Position numbers and translations under genes: made by a program. A stretch of DNA of 64,000 nt from Luteibacter sp. Sphag1AF (GTDB lineage Bacteria; Pseudomonadota; Gammaproteobacteria; Xanthomonadales; Rhodanobacteraceae): the NCBI RefSeq assembly GCF_014192715.1, contig NZ_JACHYH010000002.1, positions 310,001 to 374,000 on the forward strand. The letters are read 5' to 3'. A model generated the notes under the pieces. The model ran no database searches and was not told the origin of the DNA. It saw nothing but the letters and a program-made list of their open reading frames with translations. This document shows, piece after piece, positions 45,123-54,263 of this stretch. The number at the start of each line of letters is the position of its first letter. The stretch's first letter is position 1.

Positions 45123-46382
45123 ATGGAGAACGTTTCCGTCCTGCAACGTGTCGTCAAAGCCCCTGCACTGCCCGACTTTGTTACGAGCCGCGTGGACAAA
45201 TTTCACAACAAACGCGTGGCCATCGACTGGGGTGGGCGTCACATTCTCAGAGGACGCACCCCAACGTCACGTGATCTGGTTTTGCAAAGCAACGATTATC
45301 TGGCCATCGCCGGCCACCCCGCGATTGTGGAAGCACAGCGTGATGCGCTCGCAAGCGGTGGCCTGGGCATGATGATGTCAGCGTTGTTCATGCAGGATGC
45401 GCAGGCACCCTTGCACCGCGTGGAAGCCGAACTGGCCCGGGCTGTGGGCACCGAGACCGGCATCCTCGCGCAGTCAGGCTACGCAGCCAACGTGGGCCTG
45501 ATTCAATCCATCGCAGGCGAGCGGGTGCCTGTATATATCGACATGCTGGCGCATGCCTCGCTGTGGGAGGGCATCCGCAGCTCCGGCGCCACGGCGGTCC
45601 CCGTGATGCACAACGACCTTGCACACCTGGAACGCCAGGTACTTCGACACGGGCCTGGCGTGATCGTGGTCGATTCGGTGTACAGCACGAACGGAAGTCT
45701 GGCGCCGTTGCAGGGCATCGCCGACATAGCGGCCATACATGGATGCGTGCTGGTGGTGGATGAATCACACTCCCTCGGCACCCATGGCGTGCGCGGCGAA
45801 GGGCTGGTGGCAAGTCTTGGCTTGCAGGACCGCGTGCACTTCATCACCGCAAGTCTCGCCAAGGCCTACTGCTCGCGCGCCGGATTCATCGCCTGCACCA
45901 CGCGCTTCAAGGACTACTTTGGCTGCGAGGCACTACCGGCCATCTTCAGCTCGTCGCTGCTTGACTACGAACTGGCGGGAATGTCGGCCTCGCACCGCGT
46001 GATTCAAACCGAAGGCTGGCGACGAACCCGCCTTCGCCAGGTCACCCGGCACGTGCGTGGCGAACTTACCCGGCTGGGCTTTCCGATCGGCGACGGCACG
46101 GAGCAGATCATCGCCTTTGAGGCCGGCGTCGAAATCCTCACGGGCAAGGTGCGCGACATTCTGGAAGGCTACGGCGTGTTCGGCTCAGTATTCAGTGCGC
46201 CAGCCACCACCGCGAGTCGTTCGCTGCTGCGCCTGACCCTCAACGCAGGAATGAGCGACAGCGACGTCACGCGCCTGGTGGATGCATGCTCCCGGGCGCG
46301 GGATGAGCTCAACCTGCCTGCCTGGAGTGCCAGCCGACGCGCTGCCCGGCGCAGTGAACCGGAACTGGAATCGGTTGCCTGA
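45123..46382 (+). CDS. lqsA: Alpha-hydroxyketone autoinducer synthase of the CqsA/LqsA family
   Basis: A PLP-dependent alpha-oxoamine synthase-like enzyme that should condense an acyl-CoA with an amino acid to give a CAI-1/LAI-1-type signal precursor. The 419-residue protein has LVLQSNDYLAIAGHP, the VVDESHSLGTHG cofactor Asp/His region, and the Schiff-base Lys near residue 247 in TASLAKAYCSRAGF. CqsA-like features are FHNKRVAIDWGG at the start and ALFMQDAQAPLHR. GAGAGGAAC precedes the ATG. A 249-base gap separates it from lqsR. Confidence 0.87.
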   Translation: MENVSVLQRVVKAPALPDFVTSRVDKFHNKRVAIDWGGRHILRGRTPTSRDLVLQSNDYLAIAGHPAIVEAQRDALASGGLGMMMSALFMQDAQAPLHRVEAELARAVGTETGILAQSGYAANVGLIQSIAGERVPVYIDMLAHASLWEGIRSSGATAVPVMHNDLAHLERQVLRHGPGVIVVDSVYSTNGSLAPLQGIADIAAIHGCVLVVDESHSLGTHGVRGEGLVASLGLQDRVHFITASLAKAYCSRAGFIACTTRFKDYFGCEALPAIFSSSLLDYELAGMSASHRVIQTEGWRRTRLRQVTRHVRGELTRLGFPIGDGTEQIIAFEAGVEILTGKVRDILEGYGVFGSVFSAPATTASRSLLRLTLNAGMSDSDVTRLVDACSRARDELNLPAWSASRRAARRSEPELESVA

Positions 46383-46406
46383 CAGGCAAGGCGAGTGTGG
46401 CGCTCA

Positions 46407-46709
46407 TCAGAGCGTCACACGTCCCTTCAGAATCTGCCAGAACATCACCCAGTCACCCATCAGGCTCCAGACCGGATGGCGGAACGTGGCAGGCCGGTTC
46501 TTCTCAAAGACGAAATGACCCACCCACGCAAATCCATAGCCGCCGACCAGCGCCAGCCAGAGCCAGCTCAGGTGCCCAGTTGCCACCGTGGCCACCAGCG
46601 CGGCAATGACGACCCAACTGCCTGCAAAATGAAGACGCCGGCAGCGCACGTCGCTGTGTTCACCGAGGTAATAGGGGTAGAAATCGCGAAAACTGGCAAA
46701 TTGCGCCAT
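46407..46709 (-). CDS. DUF962/Mpo1-family small membrane protein
   Basis: The 100-residue protein has the family start FRDFYPYYLGEHSDVRCRRL, a His-rich pattern and two hydrophobic segments (VVIAALVATVATG, WLWLALVGGYGFAWVGH), then FEKNRPATFRHPVWSL. Yeast Mpo1 is an iron-dependent dioxygenase of 2-hydroxy fatty acids; activity of the bacterial form is inferred only from family. The stop lies in a hairpin (GTGTGGCGCTC/GAGCGTCACAC) at 46395-46420, shared with the end of lqsA. Confidence 0.85.
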   Translation of the reverse strand: MAQFASFRDFYPYYLGEHSDVRCRRLHFAGSWVVIAALVATVATGHLSWLWLALVGGYGFAWVGHFVFEKNRPATFRHPVWSLMGDWVMFWQILKGRVTL

Positions 46710-46729
46710 GTCAGCTGACCTCCGGAGTA

Positions 46730-47611
46730 TCAGTATTCAGGCAGCGGAATGTACTCACTATCGTCGCCGGGCACCGTGCCCATGCGTTGGGCCGACCAAT
46801 CGGCTTTCGCCTGTTCGATGCGGTCTTTGGAGCTGGATACGAAGTTCCACCACAGATGACGTTCGCCATCCAGGGGAGCACCGCCAAACAACATGACCAG
46901 CGAGCGTTCGCGTGCCGTAAGTACCGGCGCCGTCCCACCGAACTGCACGCCCATCCCAAGCGCAGGAATATCCAGATCACCCAGCGTGGCGTGCCCTTCC
47001 ACCACGTAGGCGCCCCACTCAGCATGCTGCTCCGGCAACGTGATCGACGCGCCCGCGTCGAGCCGTGCCTCGACAAAAAACATCGGCGCGAAGACTTTGA
47101 CCGGCGAGGTTTGCCCGAAAGCATCGCCCGCGATCACCGTCAGGCGCGCCCCCGCACTTTCCACGCACGGCAAGTCGGCGGCACCGTGATGATGAAACTC
47201 CGGCTCCACTTCCTCGAACGCCTTGGGCAGCGCCACCCACACCTGGATACCGTGCAGATCCTGTCCATGGTGGCGCTCATCCGGCGGCGTGCGTTCGGAA
47301 TGCACGATGCCGCGACCGGCAGTCATCCAGTTCACATCGCCGGGGTGGATATCCACGTTGCTGCCCAGACTGTCGCGATGGCGAATGGCGCCGCGGAATA
47401 GCCAGGTCACCGTGGCCAGACCGATATGCGGGTGAGGCCGCACATCCATGCCGGTGTCTTCGCCAAACGAAGCAGGCCCCATCTGGTCGAAGAACACGAA
47501 AGGCCCCACGTGCCGGGCTTGCAGGTGAGGAAGCAGGCGGCGAACGACGAAGCCGTCGCCCAGATCTCGCCGGCGGCCTTCAATGGAAATCGGCGTGTGG
47601 GACATGGTCAT
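46730..47611 (-). CDS. Pirin family protein
   Basis: The 293-residue bicupin protein has the Pirin metal site pattern DVRPHPHIGLATVTWLFRG and HSERTPPDE, followed by a C-terminal cupin (LPEQHAEWGAYVVEG, FGGAPLDGERHLWWNFVSSS). Some Pirins have quercetinase activity. It lies 15 bases after the next flavin-enzyme gene on the same strand, so they may be co-transcribed. Confidence 0.92.
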   Translation of the reverse strand: MTMSHTPISIEGRRRDLGDGFVVRRLLPHLQARHVGPFVFFDQMGPASFGEDTGMDVRPHPHIGLATVTWLFRGAIRHRDSLGSNVDIHPGDVNWMTAGRGIVHSERTPPDERHHGQDLHGIQVWVALPKAFEEVEPEFHHHGAADLPCVESAGARLTVIAGDAFGQTSPVKVFAPMFFVEARLDAGASITLPEQHAEWGAYVVEGHATLGDLDIPALGMGVQFGGTAPVLTARERSLVMLFGGAPLDGERHLWWNFVSSSKDRIEQAKADWSAQRMGTVPGDDSEYIPLPEY

Positions 47612-47626
47612 AACCGTAGGATTGCG

Positions 47627-48685
47627 TTACCAGGCACGAGCGTACTGCTTCGGCGCCTCAATCGTCACACCCAGAGCCTTGGCGGCCGTCCGCGGGAAAT
47701 ACGGATCACGGAGATTCTCCCGCGCCAGAAGAATGACGTCGGCCTGCCCCTTCTGGAGGATCTCGTTAGCCTGGATGGCCTCGGTGATCAGGCCCACAGC
47801 ACCGGTGGGAATATCTGCTTCGGCGCGAATGCGCGCTGCGAACGGCACCTGATAGCCGGGGGCGACAGGGATGCGAACGCGCGGCACGAGGCCGCCTGTG
47901 GAGGTGTCGATCAGATCCACGCCCAACGGCTTGAGCAGGCGCGCCAACGCCACGGTGTCATCCGGAGCCCAGCCGTCCTCCGTCCAGTCGGTGGCCGACA
48001 CGCGTACCCACAAAGGAAGATGCGCGGGCCACACCTCACGCACGCTGGCCACCACCTCACGCAGGAGACGGCTTCGACCTTCAAGGTCCCCGCCATAACG
48101 GTCGTCGCGTTGATTGCTCAGCGGTGACAGGAATTGATGCAGGAGGTAACCATGCGCAGCATGGATTTCCACCAGATCAAACCCCGCTGCCAGCGCGCGA
48201 ACCGCACCAGCCCGGAAGTCGGCGACGATTTTTGCGATGCCCGCGTCATCCAGCGCCGTGGGTACATGCCAGGTGTCGTCGAACGCGATGGCTGACGGCG
48301 CAACGGTTTCCCATGCGCCGTCCTCCGCGCTCAGCGGGCCGCCACCCAGCCACGGTGCGTGCACGCTGGCCTTGCGGCCGGCATGTGCCAACTGCACGCC
48401 GGGCACCGCGCCATGAGCCCGGACAAAATCGGTGATGCGTTTCCACGCCGCCACCTGGGTGTCATTCCAGATGCCCACATCGCCCGGAGAAATGCGGCCC
48501 TCGGCCGACACGGCTGTCGCTTCAGTAATGACAGCGCCCGCGCCGCCTACCGCACGCGACCCCAGATGCACCAGATGCCAGTCATCGGGCACGCCATCGG
48601 TGGCGCAGTACTGGCACATGGGGGCGACCATGATTCGGTTGCGAAATGTTACGTCCCGCTGCTTGAAGGTTTCAAAAAGAGACAT
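47627..48685 (-). CDS. Old yellow enzyme family NADH:flavin oxidoreductase (YqjM-like)
   Basis: FMN-dependent ene-reductase. The 352-residue TIM-barrel protein has NRIMVAPMCQYCATDG (with the YqjM-type Cys), GVQLAHAGRKAS, EIHAAHGYLLHQFLSP, and the late VGLITEAIQA region. The frame starts earlier at 48736, but MSLFETFKQRDVTFRNRI is the family start. It is followed by the pirin gene. Confidence 0.92.
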   Translation of the reverse strand: MSLFETFKQRDVTFRNRIMVAPMCQYCATDGVPDDWHLVHLGSRAVGGAGAVITEATAVSAEGRISPGDVGIWNDTQVAAWKRITDFVRAHGAVPGVQLAHAGRKASVHAPWLGGGPLSAEDGAWETVAPSAIAFDDTWHVPTALDDAGIAKIVADFRAGAVRALAAGFDLVEIHAAHGYLLHQFLSPLSNQRDDRYGGDLEGRSRLLREVVASVREVWPAHLPLWVRVSATDWTEDGWAPDDTVALARLLKPLGVDLIDTSTGGLVPRVRIPVAPGYQVPFAARIRAEADIPTGAVGLITEAIQANEILQKGQADVILLARENLRDPYFPRTAAKALGVTIEAPKQYARAW

Positions 48686-48927
48686 GCGCCATCGCCTTGA
48701 AGTGAACCCCAAACGTGCTGTCATGCCCCGCCCCATTCAAGTGCGCACTTCCATTCAGGCACTTCCAGAGAAGACCGGCCCTCCTATCCCTGCCACCGGT
48801 TCGCACGACATAGTTTGCCGACAGGCGGATTTTCGTCTTGTAACAAACGCCACGATGTGAATAAGCATGGACACGCAAGGGCACAACGATCAGGTACGCT
48901 GGCCCGACCCGTCGCAGGAGTTACCTC

Positions 48928-49797
48928 ATGCCCACCACGCTTCGCTCCGACACCTTCGTACTGGGAGATCGCCCGGTGAGGCGACTGGGATATGGCGCCA
49001 TGCAGTTGGCGGGCCCCGGCGTCTTCGGACCACCGCGCGATCATGCCGGCGCACTGGCGGTGCTGCGTGCTGCCATCGAGGCAGGCATCAATCACATTGA
49101 CACCAGCGACTTCTACGGCCCGCACGTCACCAATCAGCTGATTCGCGAAGCGCTGTCGCCCTACCCGGACGACCTTGTGATCGTCACGAAGGTGGGCGCG
49201 CGCCGCGGCCAGGACAAATCCTGGCATCCGGCATTTTCACGCGACGAACTGATCCAGGCGGTGCATGACAATTTGCGCAATCTGGGGCGCGACGTCATGG
49301 AAGTGGTCAACCTGCGCGTGATGTTCAACACGCACGGCGTGGCCGAAGGTTCCATCGAAGAGCCGCTGACGGTACTGGCCGAGCTTCAACAGCGCGGGCT
49401 GATACGGCATATCGGCCTGAGTAACGTGACGCGCACGCAGGTTGCTGAAGGACGTTCGATCTGTTCCATCGCCTGCGTACAAAACCTCTACAACCTGGCG
49501 AACCGTCATGACGACGCGCTGATTGACGAACTGGCGCGCGAGGATATCGCTTACGTGCCTTACTTCCCGCTGGGTGGCTTCACGCCCCTGCAATCCACGA
49601 CGCTGTCGGAGGTGGCAGCACAACTGGATGCCAGCCCCATGCAGGTGGCCATTGCGTGGCTGCTCCAACGCTCGCCCAATCTGCTGCTTATTCCCGGCAC
49701 GTCATCGGTGGCCCATCTGAAAGAAAATCTGGCCGCCGCATCACTGAGCATTCCAGCGGACGCGATGACCGCGCTGAACGGCATCGCTTCGCGGTAA
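48928..49797 (+). CDS. Aldo/keto reductase
   Basis: NADPH-dependent reductase of carbonyl compounds. The 289-residue protein has GYGAMQLAGPGVFG, the catalytic Asp/Tyr in HIDTSDFYGPH, the Lys in VIVTKVGARRG, and the His region VMFNTHGVAEG, then GLSNVTRTQV and LIPGTSSVAHLKENL for cofactor binding. AGGAG at 48916-48920 precedes the ATG. Confidence 0.93.
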   Translation: MPTTLRSDTFVLGDRPVRRLGYGAMQLAGPGVFGPPRDHAGALAVLRAAIEAGINHIDTSDFYGPHVTNQLIREALSPYPDDLVIVTKVGARRGQDKSWHPAFSRDELIQAVHDNLRNLGRDVMEVVNLRVMFNTHGVAEGSIEEPLTVLAELQQRGLIRHIGLSNVTRTQVAEGRSICSIACVQNLYNLANRHDDALIDELAREDIAYVPYFPLGGFTPLQSTTLSEVAAQLDASPMQVAIAWLLQRSPNLLLIPGTSSVAHLKENLAAASLSIPADAMTALNGIASR

Positions 49798-49815
49798 CGA
49801 CGGGAGCACGCTCCG

Positions 49816-50667
49816 TCAGGGAATCCAGCGGGCGATACGTGCGGCGATCGCTTCCGGTGCCTTCATCCATGCGAAGTGGTCGGCTTTCTGCCCACCGAGG
49901 TCGTCGGCATCCAGCACTGCGGTGTCGCGGGCGGCCAAAGGCATCTTGTCGAGCAGATAATCCAGCGACGACGCGGGCGCCAGCCAGTCATCAGCCAGGC
50001 GAATGCCCAGAATCGGGGACGTCTGGCGGCGCAAGGCAGCCTCCATGTCCACCGCCACTCCGCGCGCCGCATACCGCCCTGTCCGCCCGGTGCGCGCCCA
50101 GTCGCTGATCACGCCCCGGGCTTCACGTCCGCCGAACCCGATCCGGCGCCCGGGCAAATACCCACAGATGGCGGCCAGCATCGGCGCGGCGACGTAGGCC
50201 AACCCGACGTTTGTACTGAAGTTGCGCCAGTACGGTGCTCCGCTCGCTACCAGAGCAATGCCAGCCACCGGCTCGCCAAGGCTTGCCATCAGACAAGCCA
50301 GCTGGCCACCCAGACTATGACCGCCAACGTAGAGCGGCAAATGGGCCGTACCCTGCGTGAGGGCACGTCGGCTGGCTGGCAGATCGACGGCCAGAAGCTC
50401 CCGATAGCCCCAGTTGTCCCATCGACTGGCTCGATGGTCGCTGGAACCGATGCCGCGCCATTCATGCAAGCCCACCGTCACGCCGCGCGAGGCCAGCGCA
50501 CGCGCAAGGGGCTCATAGTGCCGGGCCGCAATGCCCATGGCCGCCACCCATAGCAGATGCGCCCGCGGCGCGGCGGCGTGGAAAAGCTGAAGCTGGGCGG
50601 TAGCGCCATCCGGGCTTTCCACCGTCGGATTGTCACGGACTGGTTCCAACGGATTGTGATCTGTCAT
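49816..50667 (-). CDS. Alpha/beta hydrolase
   Basis: The 283-residue protein has the nucleophile elbow GGHSLGGQ (Ser near residue 118), an N-terminal LLWVAAMGIAARHYEPLARAL strand-loop typical of COG4757-like hydrolases, and a late Asp/His pair (LADDW, ADHFAW). Substrate unknown. It converges with the aldo/keto reductase. Confidence 0.88.
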   Translation of the reverse strand: MTDHNPLEPVRDNPTVESPDGATAQLQLFHAAAPRAHLLWVAAMGIAARHYEPLARALASRGVTVGLHEWRGIGSSDHRASRWDNWGYRELLAVDLPASRRALTQGTAHLPLYVGGHSLGGQLACLMASLGEPVAGIALVASGAPYWRNFSTNVGLAYVAAPMLAAICGYLPGRRIGFGGREARGVISDWARTGRTGRYAARGVAVDMEAALRRQTSPILGIRLADDWLAPASSLDYLLDKMPLAARDTAVLDADDLGGQKADHFAWMKAPEAIAARIARWIP

Positions 50668-50690
50668 CCGATACGTCTCTTTCGCCCATC

Positions 50691-50720
50691 AAAAAAAGAG
50701 CCGGACGTCGCCGCCCGGCC
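50691..50720 (-). terminator. Intrinsic terminator of the first cold-shock gene
   Basis: On the minus strand GCCGGGC pairs with GTCCGGC (one G-T wobble) and is followed by TC and seven T residues. Confidence 0.85.
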
Positions 50721-50743
50721 CCTTCAGCCAATCCGTTATCCCG

Positions 50744-50956
50744 TTAAACGGTCTTAACATTATCGGCTTGCGCGCCTTTTTGACCCTGTGTCACCTCAAA
50801 AGTGACCTTCTGGCCTTCCTGCAGCGACTTAAAGCCGTTGCCCACAATGGAACGGAAGTGAACGAATACGTCGGCCCCACCATCATCCCGGGAGATGAAA
50901 CCAAAGCCCTTCGCATCGTTAAACCACTTTACCGTGCCATGAATCATGTCGCCCAT
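50744..50956 (-). CDS. Cold-shock protein (CspA family), first of three
   Basis: The 70-residue single-stranded nucleic acid-binding protein has RNP1 KGFGFIS and RNP2 [15 protein letters not shown] six bases upstream marks the ATG at 50956. A 106-base distance to a leader hairpin is the same in the second gene, which supports this start. It is transcribed on its own, as terminators lie on both sides. Confidence 0.95.
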   Translation of the reverse strand: MGDMIHGTVKWFNDAKGFGFISRDDGGADVFVHFRSIVGNGFKSLQEGQKVTFEVTQGQKGAQADNVKTV

Positions 50957-51061
50957 AACACCCACCTCAATCCAGACTCTTGAAATACCGGCCAGACGGC
51001 CGATGACGTGCTGAGCAAGGAGGACGGGTGATGCGATGGAGCGGATATCTCGCTTTCATCG

Positions 51062-51140
51062 GGTCACTCGCGTGACCACACAAACGCAGCGACTTAGATA
51101 TTACTCACATCTGGCGAGAGTTCTGTAGGAAAAAACCTAC
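51062..51140 (-). ncRNA. Structured 5' leader of the first cold-shock gene
   Basis: On the minus strand a GTAGG/CCTAC hairpin (51125-51140) is followed 47 bases later by GGTCAC-GCGA-GTGACC (51062-51077), a 6-bp stem with a GNRA tetraloop. The same two hairpins, same order and spacing, precede the second cold-shock gene. They are probably part of a long cold-regulated untranslated leader. Confidence 0.6.
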
Positions 51141-51210
51141 AACTGTCGGAATATTGACGCACAGGTCTCAATTCTGAAAAGAAGTGGCCAGGGTCAATAA
51201 ATTGCGCCCA

Positions 51211-51246
51211 TAAAAAAAACCGGGCGTTGCCGCCCGGCTTTTTTGG
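51211..51246 (-). terminator. Terminator of the second cold-shock gene
   Basis: CCGGGCG pairs with CGCCCGG around a four-base loop, with eight A on the left and six T on the right. On the minus strand it ends the second cold-shock gene; by symmetry it could also work on the plus strand. Confidence 0.9.
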
Positions 51247-51265
51247 TACAGCAGGTCGAAAGGCC

Positions 51266-51478
51266 TTAGACGGCCTTCACTTCCTCAGCCTGAAGGCCCT
51301 TCTGGCCGTTCACGACGTTGAAAGAAACCTTCTGACCTTCGGCAAGGCTCTTGAAGCCATTGCCCTGAATGGCACGGAAGTGCACAAACACGTCGGCGGT
51401 ACCGTCATCCGGCGAAATAAAGCCGAAGCCCTTCGCGTCGTTGAACCACTTAACCGTACCAGTCTTGTTATCAGCCAT
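51266..51478 (-). CDS. Cold-shock protein (CspA family), second of three
   Basis: The 70-residue protein [17 protein letters not shown]-type has RNP1 KGFGFIS and RNP2 [15 protein letters not shown] lies six bases before the ATG, as in the first gene. The upstream leader carries the conserved hairpin pair. Confidence 0.95.
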   Translation of the reverse strand: MADNKTGTVKWFNDAKGFGFISPDDGTADVFVHFRAIQGNGFKSLAEGQKVSFNVVNGQKGLQAEEVKAV

Positions 51479-51583
51479 CACACACACCTCGATCCACACA
51501 TAAAAAAATCGGCTTGCCAGCCGACGACTTACTGAGCATGCAGGAACGGGTGAGGCGATGTAGCGAAAGGTATCGCAGCATCG

Positions 51584-51661
51584 GGCCACTCGCGTGACCG
51601 CGCAAACACAGCATGTCGATCATAACGAGTTTCGGGCGAAGTTATGTAGGGGATTGCCTAC
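51584..51661 (-). ncRNA. Structured 5' leader of the second cold-shock gene
   Basis: On the minus strand GTAGG/CCTAC (51646-51661) and then GGTCAC-GCGA-GTGGCC (51584-51599). The one change from the first leader turns a U-A pair into a U-G pair in this transcript, so pairing is kept; on the other strand it would be a mismatch. Distance from hairpin to ATG is 106 bases in both genes. Confidence 0.6.
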
Positions 51662-51731
51662 AAAGATGCCTTTTCTCGCGTTTTGTTGTGAATTCTGAGT
51701 GAATTCAGGCAAGCCAGAATGATAAAACTAC

Positions 51732-51761
51732 AAAAGAACCGAACATCAGTGCCCGGCTCTT
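51732..51761 (-). terminator. Terminator of the third cold-shock gene
   Basis: On the minus strand GAGCCG pairs with CGGTTC (one G-T) over a loop of 12 bases and is followed by TTTTG. Weaker than the other two. Confidence 0.6.
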
Positions 51762-51783
51762 TCGTTGCCAGATGTCGAAACCG

Positions 51784-51993
51784 TTAAACGGCCTGGACTT
51801 CCTCAGCCTGAAGACCCTTCTGGCCATTCACGACCTTGAAGCTGACGCTCTGGCCTTCGACAAGCGACTTGAAGCCATTGCCCTGGATGGCGCGGAAGTG
51901 AACGAACACGTCCGGACCACTTTCACGCTGGATGAAGCCGAAGCCCTTAGCGTCGTTGAACCACTTAACGGTGCCGATCTCACGATCTGACAT
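51784..51993 (-). CDS. Cold-shock protein (CspA family), third of three
   Basis: The 69-residue protein has RNP1 KGFGFIQ and RNP2 [13 protein letters not shown] lies seven bases before the ATG. Its upstream sequence does not show the two hairpins shared by the other two leaders, so it may be regulated differently. Confidence 0.95.
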   Translation of the reverse strand: MSDREIGTVKWFNDAKGFGFIQRESGPDVFVHFRAIQGNGFKSLVEGQSVSFKVVNGQKGLQAEEVQAV

Positions 51994-52399
51994 AGAAACA
52001 CTCCACTTTACATTGCTTTAGTTGGCGCTGACCTGCAAAAGCCAGCCTGTGAAACAGATAAAAGTCGCCCTCCGAAATGCCGGAAGCCAACTTACTGGAT
52101 TGCAAGGAACGCGAGGAGCGGAACGATGTGGCAGACACAAAATCAGCGGCATCGGGTCAACAAAACTCTTTGACCCCGGCAAACACAGTGGAAGGATCAT
52201 ACCCCCACCCCGGCCAAATAGCGATGTGCCGACCCATCCCTTGCCTGAACAGCCAGCGCCGGTGGCGCGGATGGCCCGCAATCTCGCCCCGCCCTGACAT
52301 TACATTCACTCCCCGCCATCGCATGCTTGGCGCTACCGCGATGCCCTCAGGCCTTGAGCCCGTGGGCCTGTCCAACACCCATCCCAAGGGGGAATCCGC
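51994..52399. other. 406-base divergent intergenic region
   Basis: It must hold the leader of the third cold-shock gene (minus) and the promoter of the lipoprotein gene (plus). I see no gene, and no clear promoter boxes. Confidence 0.5.
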
Positions 52400-52870
52400 A
52401 TGAATACCCGTCCGCTCACCCGCCTGGTTCCACTCGCATTCTGCGCTCTCGCGCTGGCCGCCTGCGCAGATCACAAGGCCAAGCCGACCACCACGACGAC
52501 GCGCACCAGTACCGAAACCGTGACGGCACGGCCCGCATCCGGCACGACGACCACCACCAAGACCGGCACAACGACGCGCACGCCCCGCACCTCGACAGCT
52601 GCCCTGCCGGACAACACCGGCATCGCGTCGTGTGATGAGTATCTGGCCAGTTACAAGAGCTGCCACCTGGCCGCCGGCATCTATAAGACCTCGGACATCG
52701 AGAACCGCTACGAAGACATGCGCACCAGCCTGCTGCGCCAGTCGCAGGACCCGGACATGCGCGACCAGCTGAGCGCCCGCTGCACGTCGCTGGCTTCCCA
52801 GTTGAAGGAAGCCCTGCACGGCAAGTCGTGCGCCGATGTGCCGGTACCTGCCCCGGCCTCGACCCGTTAA
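52400..52870 (+). CDS. Putative lipoprotein with Thr-rich linker
   Basis: The 156-residue protein has a lipoprotein signal (ALALAAC, Cys near residue 22), a Thr/Lys-rich linker to about 70, and a small helical domain with CDEYLASYKSCHLAAGIY and a late Cys pair. The role is unknown. Its last bases overlap the stop of the convergent YcaQ-like gene. Confidence 0.75.
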   Translation: MNTRPLTRLVPLAFCALALAACADHKAKPTTTTTRTSTETVTARPASGTTTTTKTGTTTRTPRTSTAALPDNTGIASCDEYLASYKSCHLAAGIYKTSDIENRYEDMRTSLLRQSQDPDMRDQLSARCTSLASQLKEALHGKSCADVPVPAPASTR

Positions 52871-54117
52871 GCCTTCTTGCTCAACATGCGGTTGAGCCCC
52901 GCCGCCAGTGCGCGGGGCTCGCTGCGACGAACAGTTACAGCCGGCGTGCCGTGCCATTGCGCGCACTGCTGAAGCATCAGTACGAGAGCACGCATCAGCG
53001 CGTCGTCGGCCCGAACCCCGTCTTCCAGCCAGAGCCCCTTCACCTCGAAGAGGCCGTCCTTCCGGTACGCCTTCGCATCAAGGCGCCCGACGAGATGGCC
53101 GCGGCAAAGGATCGGCAGCGTGAAGTAGCCGTACTGGCGCTTCGCCTCCGGTGTGTAGCACTCCAGCACATATTCAAAGCCGAACATGGCCAGTACCCGC
53201 GCCCGATCCCACACCACGGGATCAAAAGGCGACAGTAAGGTTGAGCGCGTCGCTCGCAAGCCCGAGCGTGCTGCGACCTGCAACGCATCGCTGTGCGTCC
53301 GGTGCACATAGCCAGGATCGTCCCAGCCGTCCACGCTTACTTCGATCAACTCACCGGAGCGAACCAACGGCGCAAGCTCTTCGTCCGCTATGCGTTTGGG
53401 CAAACGGTAATAGTCCGCTATCCAGCGGGCCTGCGTGACGCCCAGGGCACGAACGCTGTCGCCCATCAGGTGCGCGCGCAACGCGGTGTCGTCCAGCACT
53501 TCGGAGGTAAGTGGCTGCGCCCAGGCACTGTGCACGCGTTCGGCCAGATCGTAGATGCGCTGAAACCGGTCGCGCCGCGCCACCATCAGATCGCCCCTGG
53601 CGAACCACGCCTCCAGCCAGCGCTTCTCTGGCTTCCACCCCCACCATCCCGTGCCACCTGGCGTTTCGCGCTCGAAATCGCTTGCGCGCACCGGGCCTTC
53701 GGCACGGATGCGCGCAAGCAACGCATCCATATCGGCGCGCGCTCCCTCGTACACCTCCGACGCACGACGGTGCGCCCAGTGACCCGCGCGACTCAGACGG
53801 AAATCCCGGTGATACCGATAGTCTTCTGCCGCAACAAAGCAGGCTTCGTGCGCCCAGCATTCGGCGAGCCGGCCTTCGGCCAGCGCGTCTTCCAGCCACT
53901 CCATCGGGTACGTGCCCAGTCGCGAAAAAAGCACCAGATATGGACTGCGTGCCACGACGTGGATCGTGTCGATCTGCAACATGGCCATGCGGCGGATGGC
54001 AGCCACCACGTCATCACGACGCGCGCGCCGCGTGGGCGCGGTGAGCAGTCCTTGGGCATGGAGATGAAGCAGTTGAGCCGAACGCGGAGAAAGCCGGATC
54101 ACGGTCAATGTGCACAA
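52867..54117 (-). CDS. YcaQ/AlkX-family DNA glycosylase-like protein
   Basis: The 416-residue winged-helix protein has the QID motif in MLQIDTIHVVARS near residue 46, which matches the Gln-x-Asp catalytic motif of AlkX/YcaQ interstrand-crosslink glycosylases, and the conserved YPMEWLEDALAEGRLAE and HEACFV stretches. Several start sites are possible in the first 30 residues. It may repair alkylation or crosslinks in DNA. Confidence 0.85.
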   Translation of the reverse strand: MCTLTVIRLSPRSAQLLHLHAQGLLTAPTRRARRDDVVAAIRRMAMLQIDTIHVVARSPYLVLFSRLGTYPMEWLEDALAEGRLAECWAHEACFVAAEDYRYHRDFRLSRAGHWAHRRASEVYEGARADMDALLARIRAEGPVRASDFERETPGGTGWWGWKPEKRWLEAWFARGDLMVARRDRFQRIYDLAERVHSAWAQPLTSEVLDDTALRAHLMGDSVRALGVTQARWIADYYRLPKRIADEELAPLVRSGELIEVSVDGWDDPGYVHRTHSDALQVAARSGLRATRSTLLSPFDPVVWDRARVLAMFGFEYVLECYTPEAKRQYGYFTLPILCRGHLVGRLDAKAYRKDGLFEVKGLWLEDGVRADDALMRALVLMLQQCAQWHGTPAVTVRRSEPRALAAGLNRMLSKKA

Positions 54118-54263
54118 CCTGTCTGAACCCCGTGACGTCCCGGTGCAGGCGTCTTTCGGGTTGGGTTGCCATTAAATCGTTACTTGCTAGCGTGGGCAAT
54201 GAAACCCATCGCGGCAGGTAAGCGATGGCGGCTCACCAGGCTCTCTCTGAAGGAAGCTAAGCC

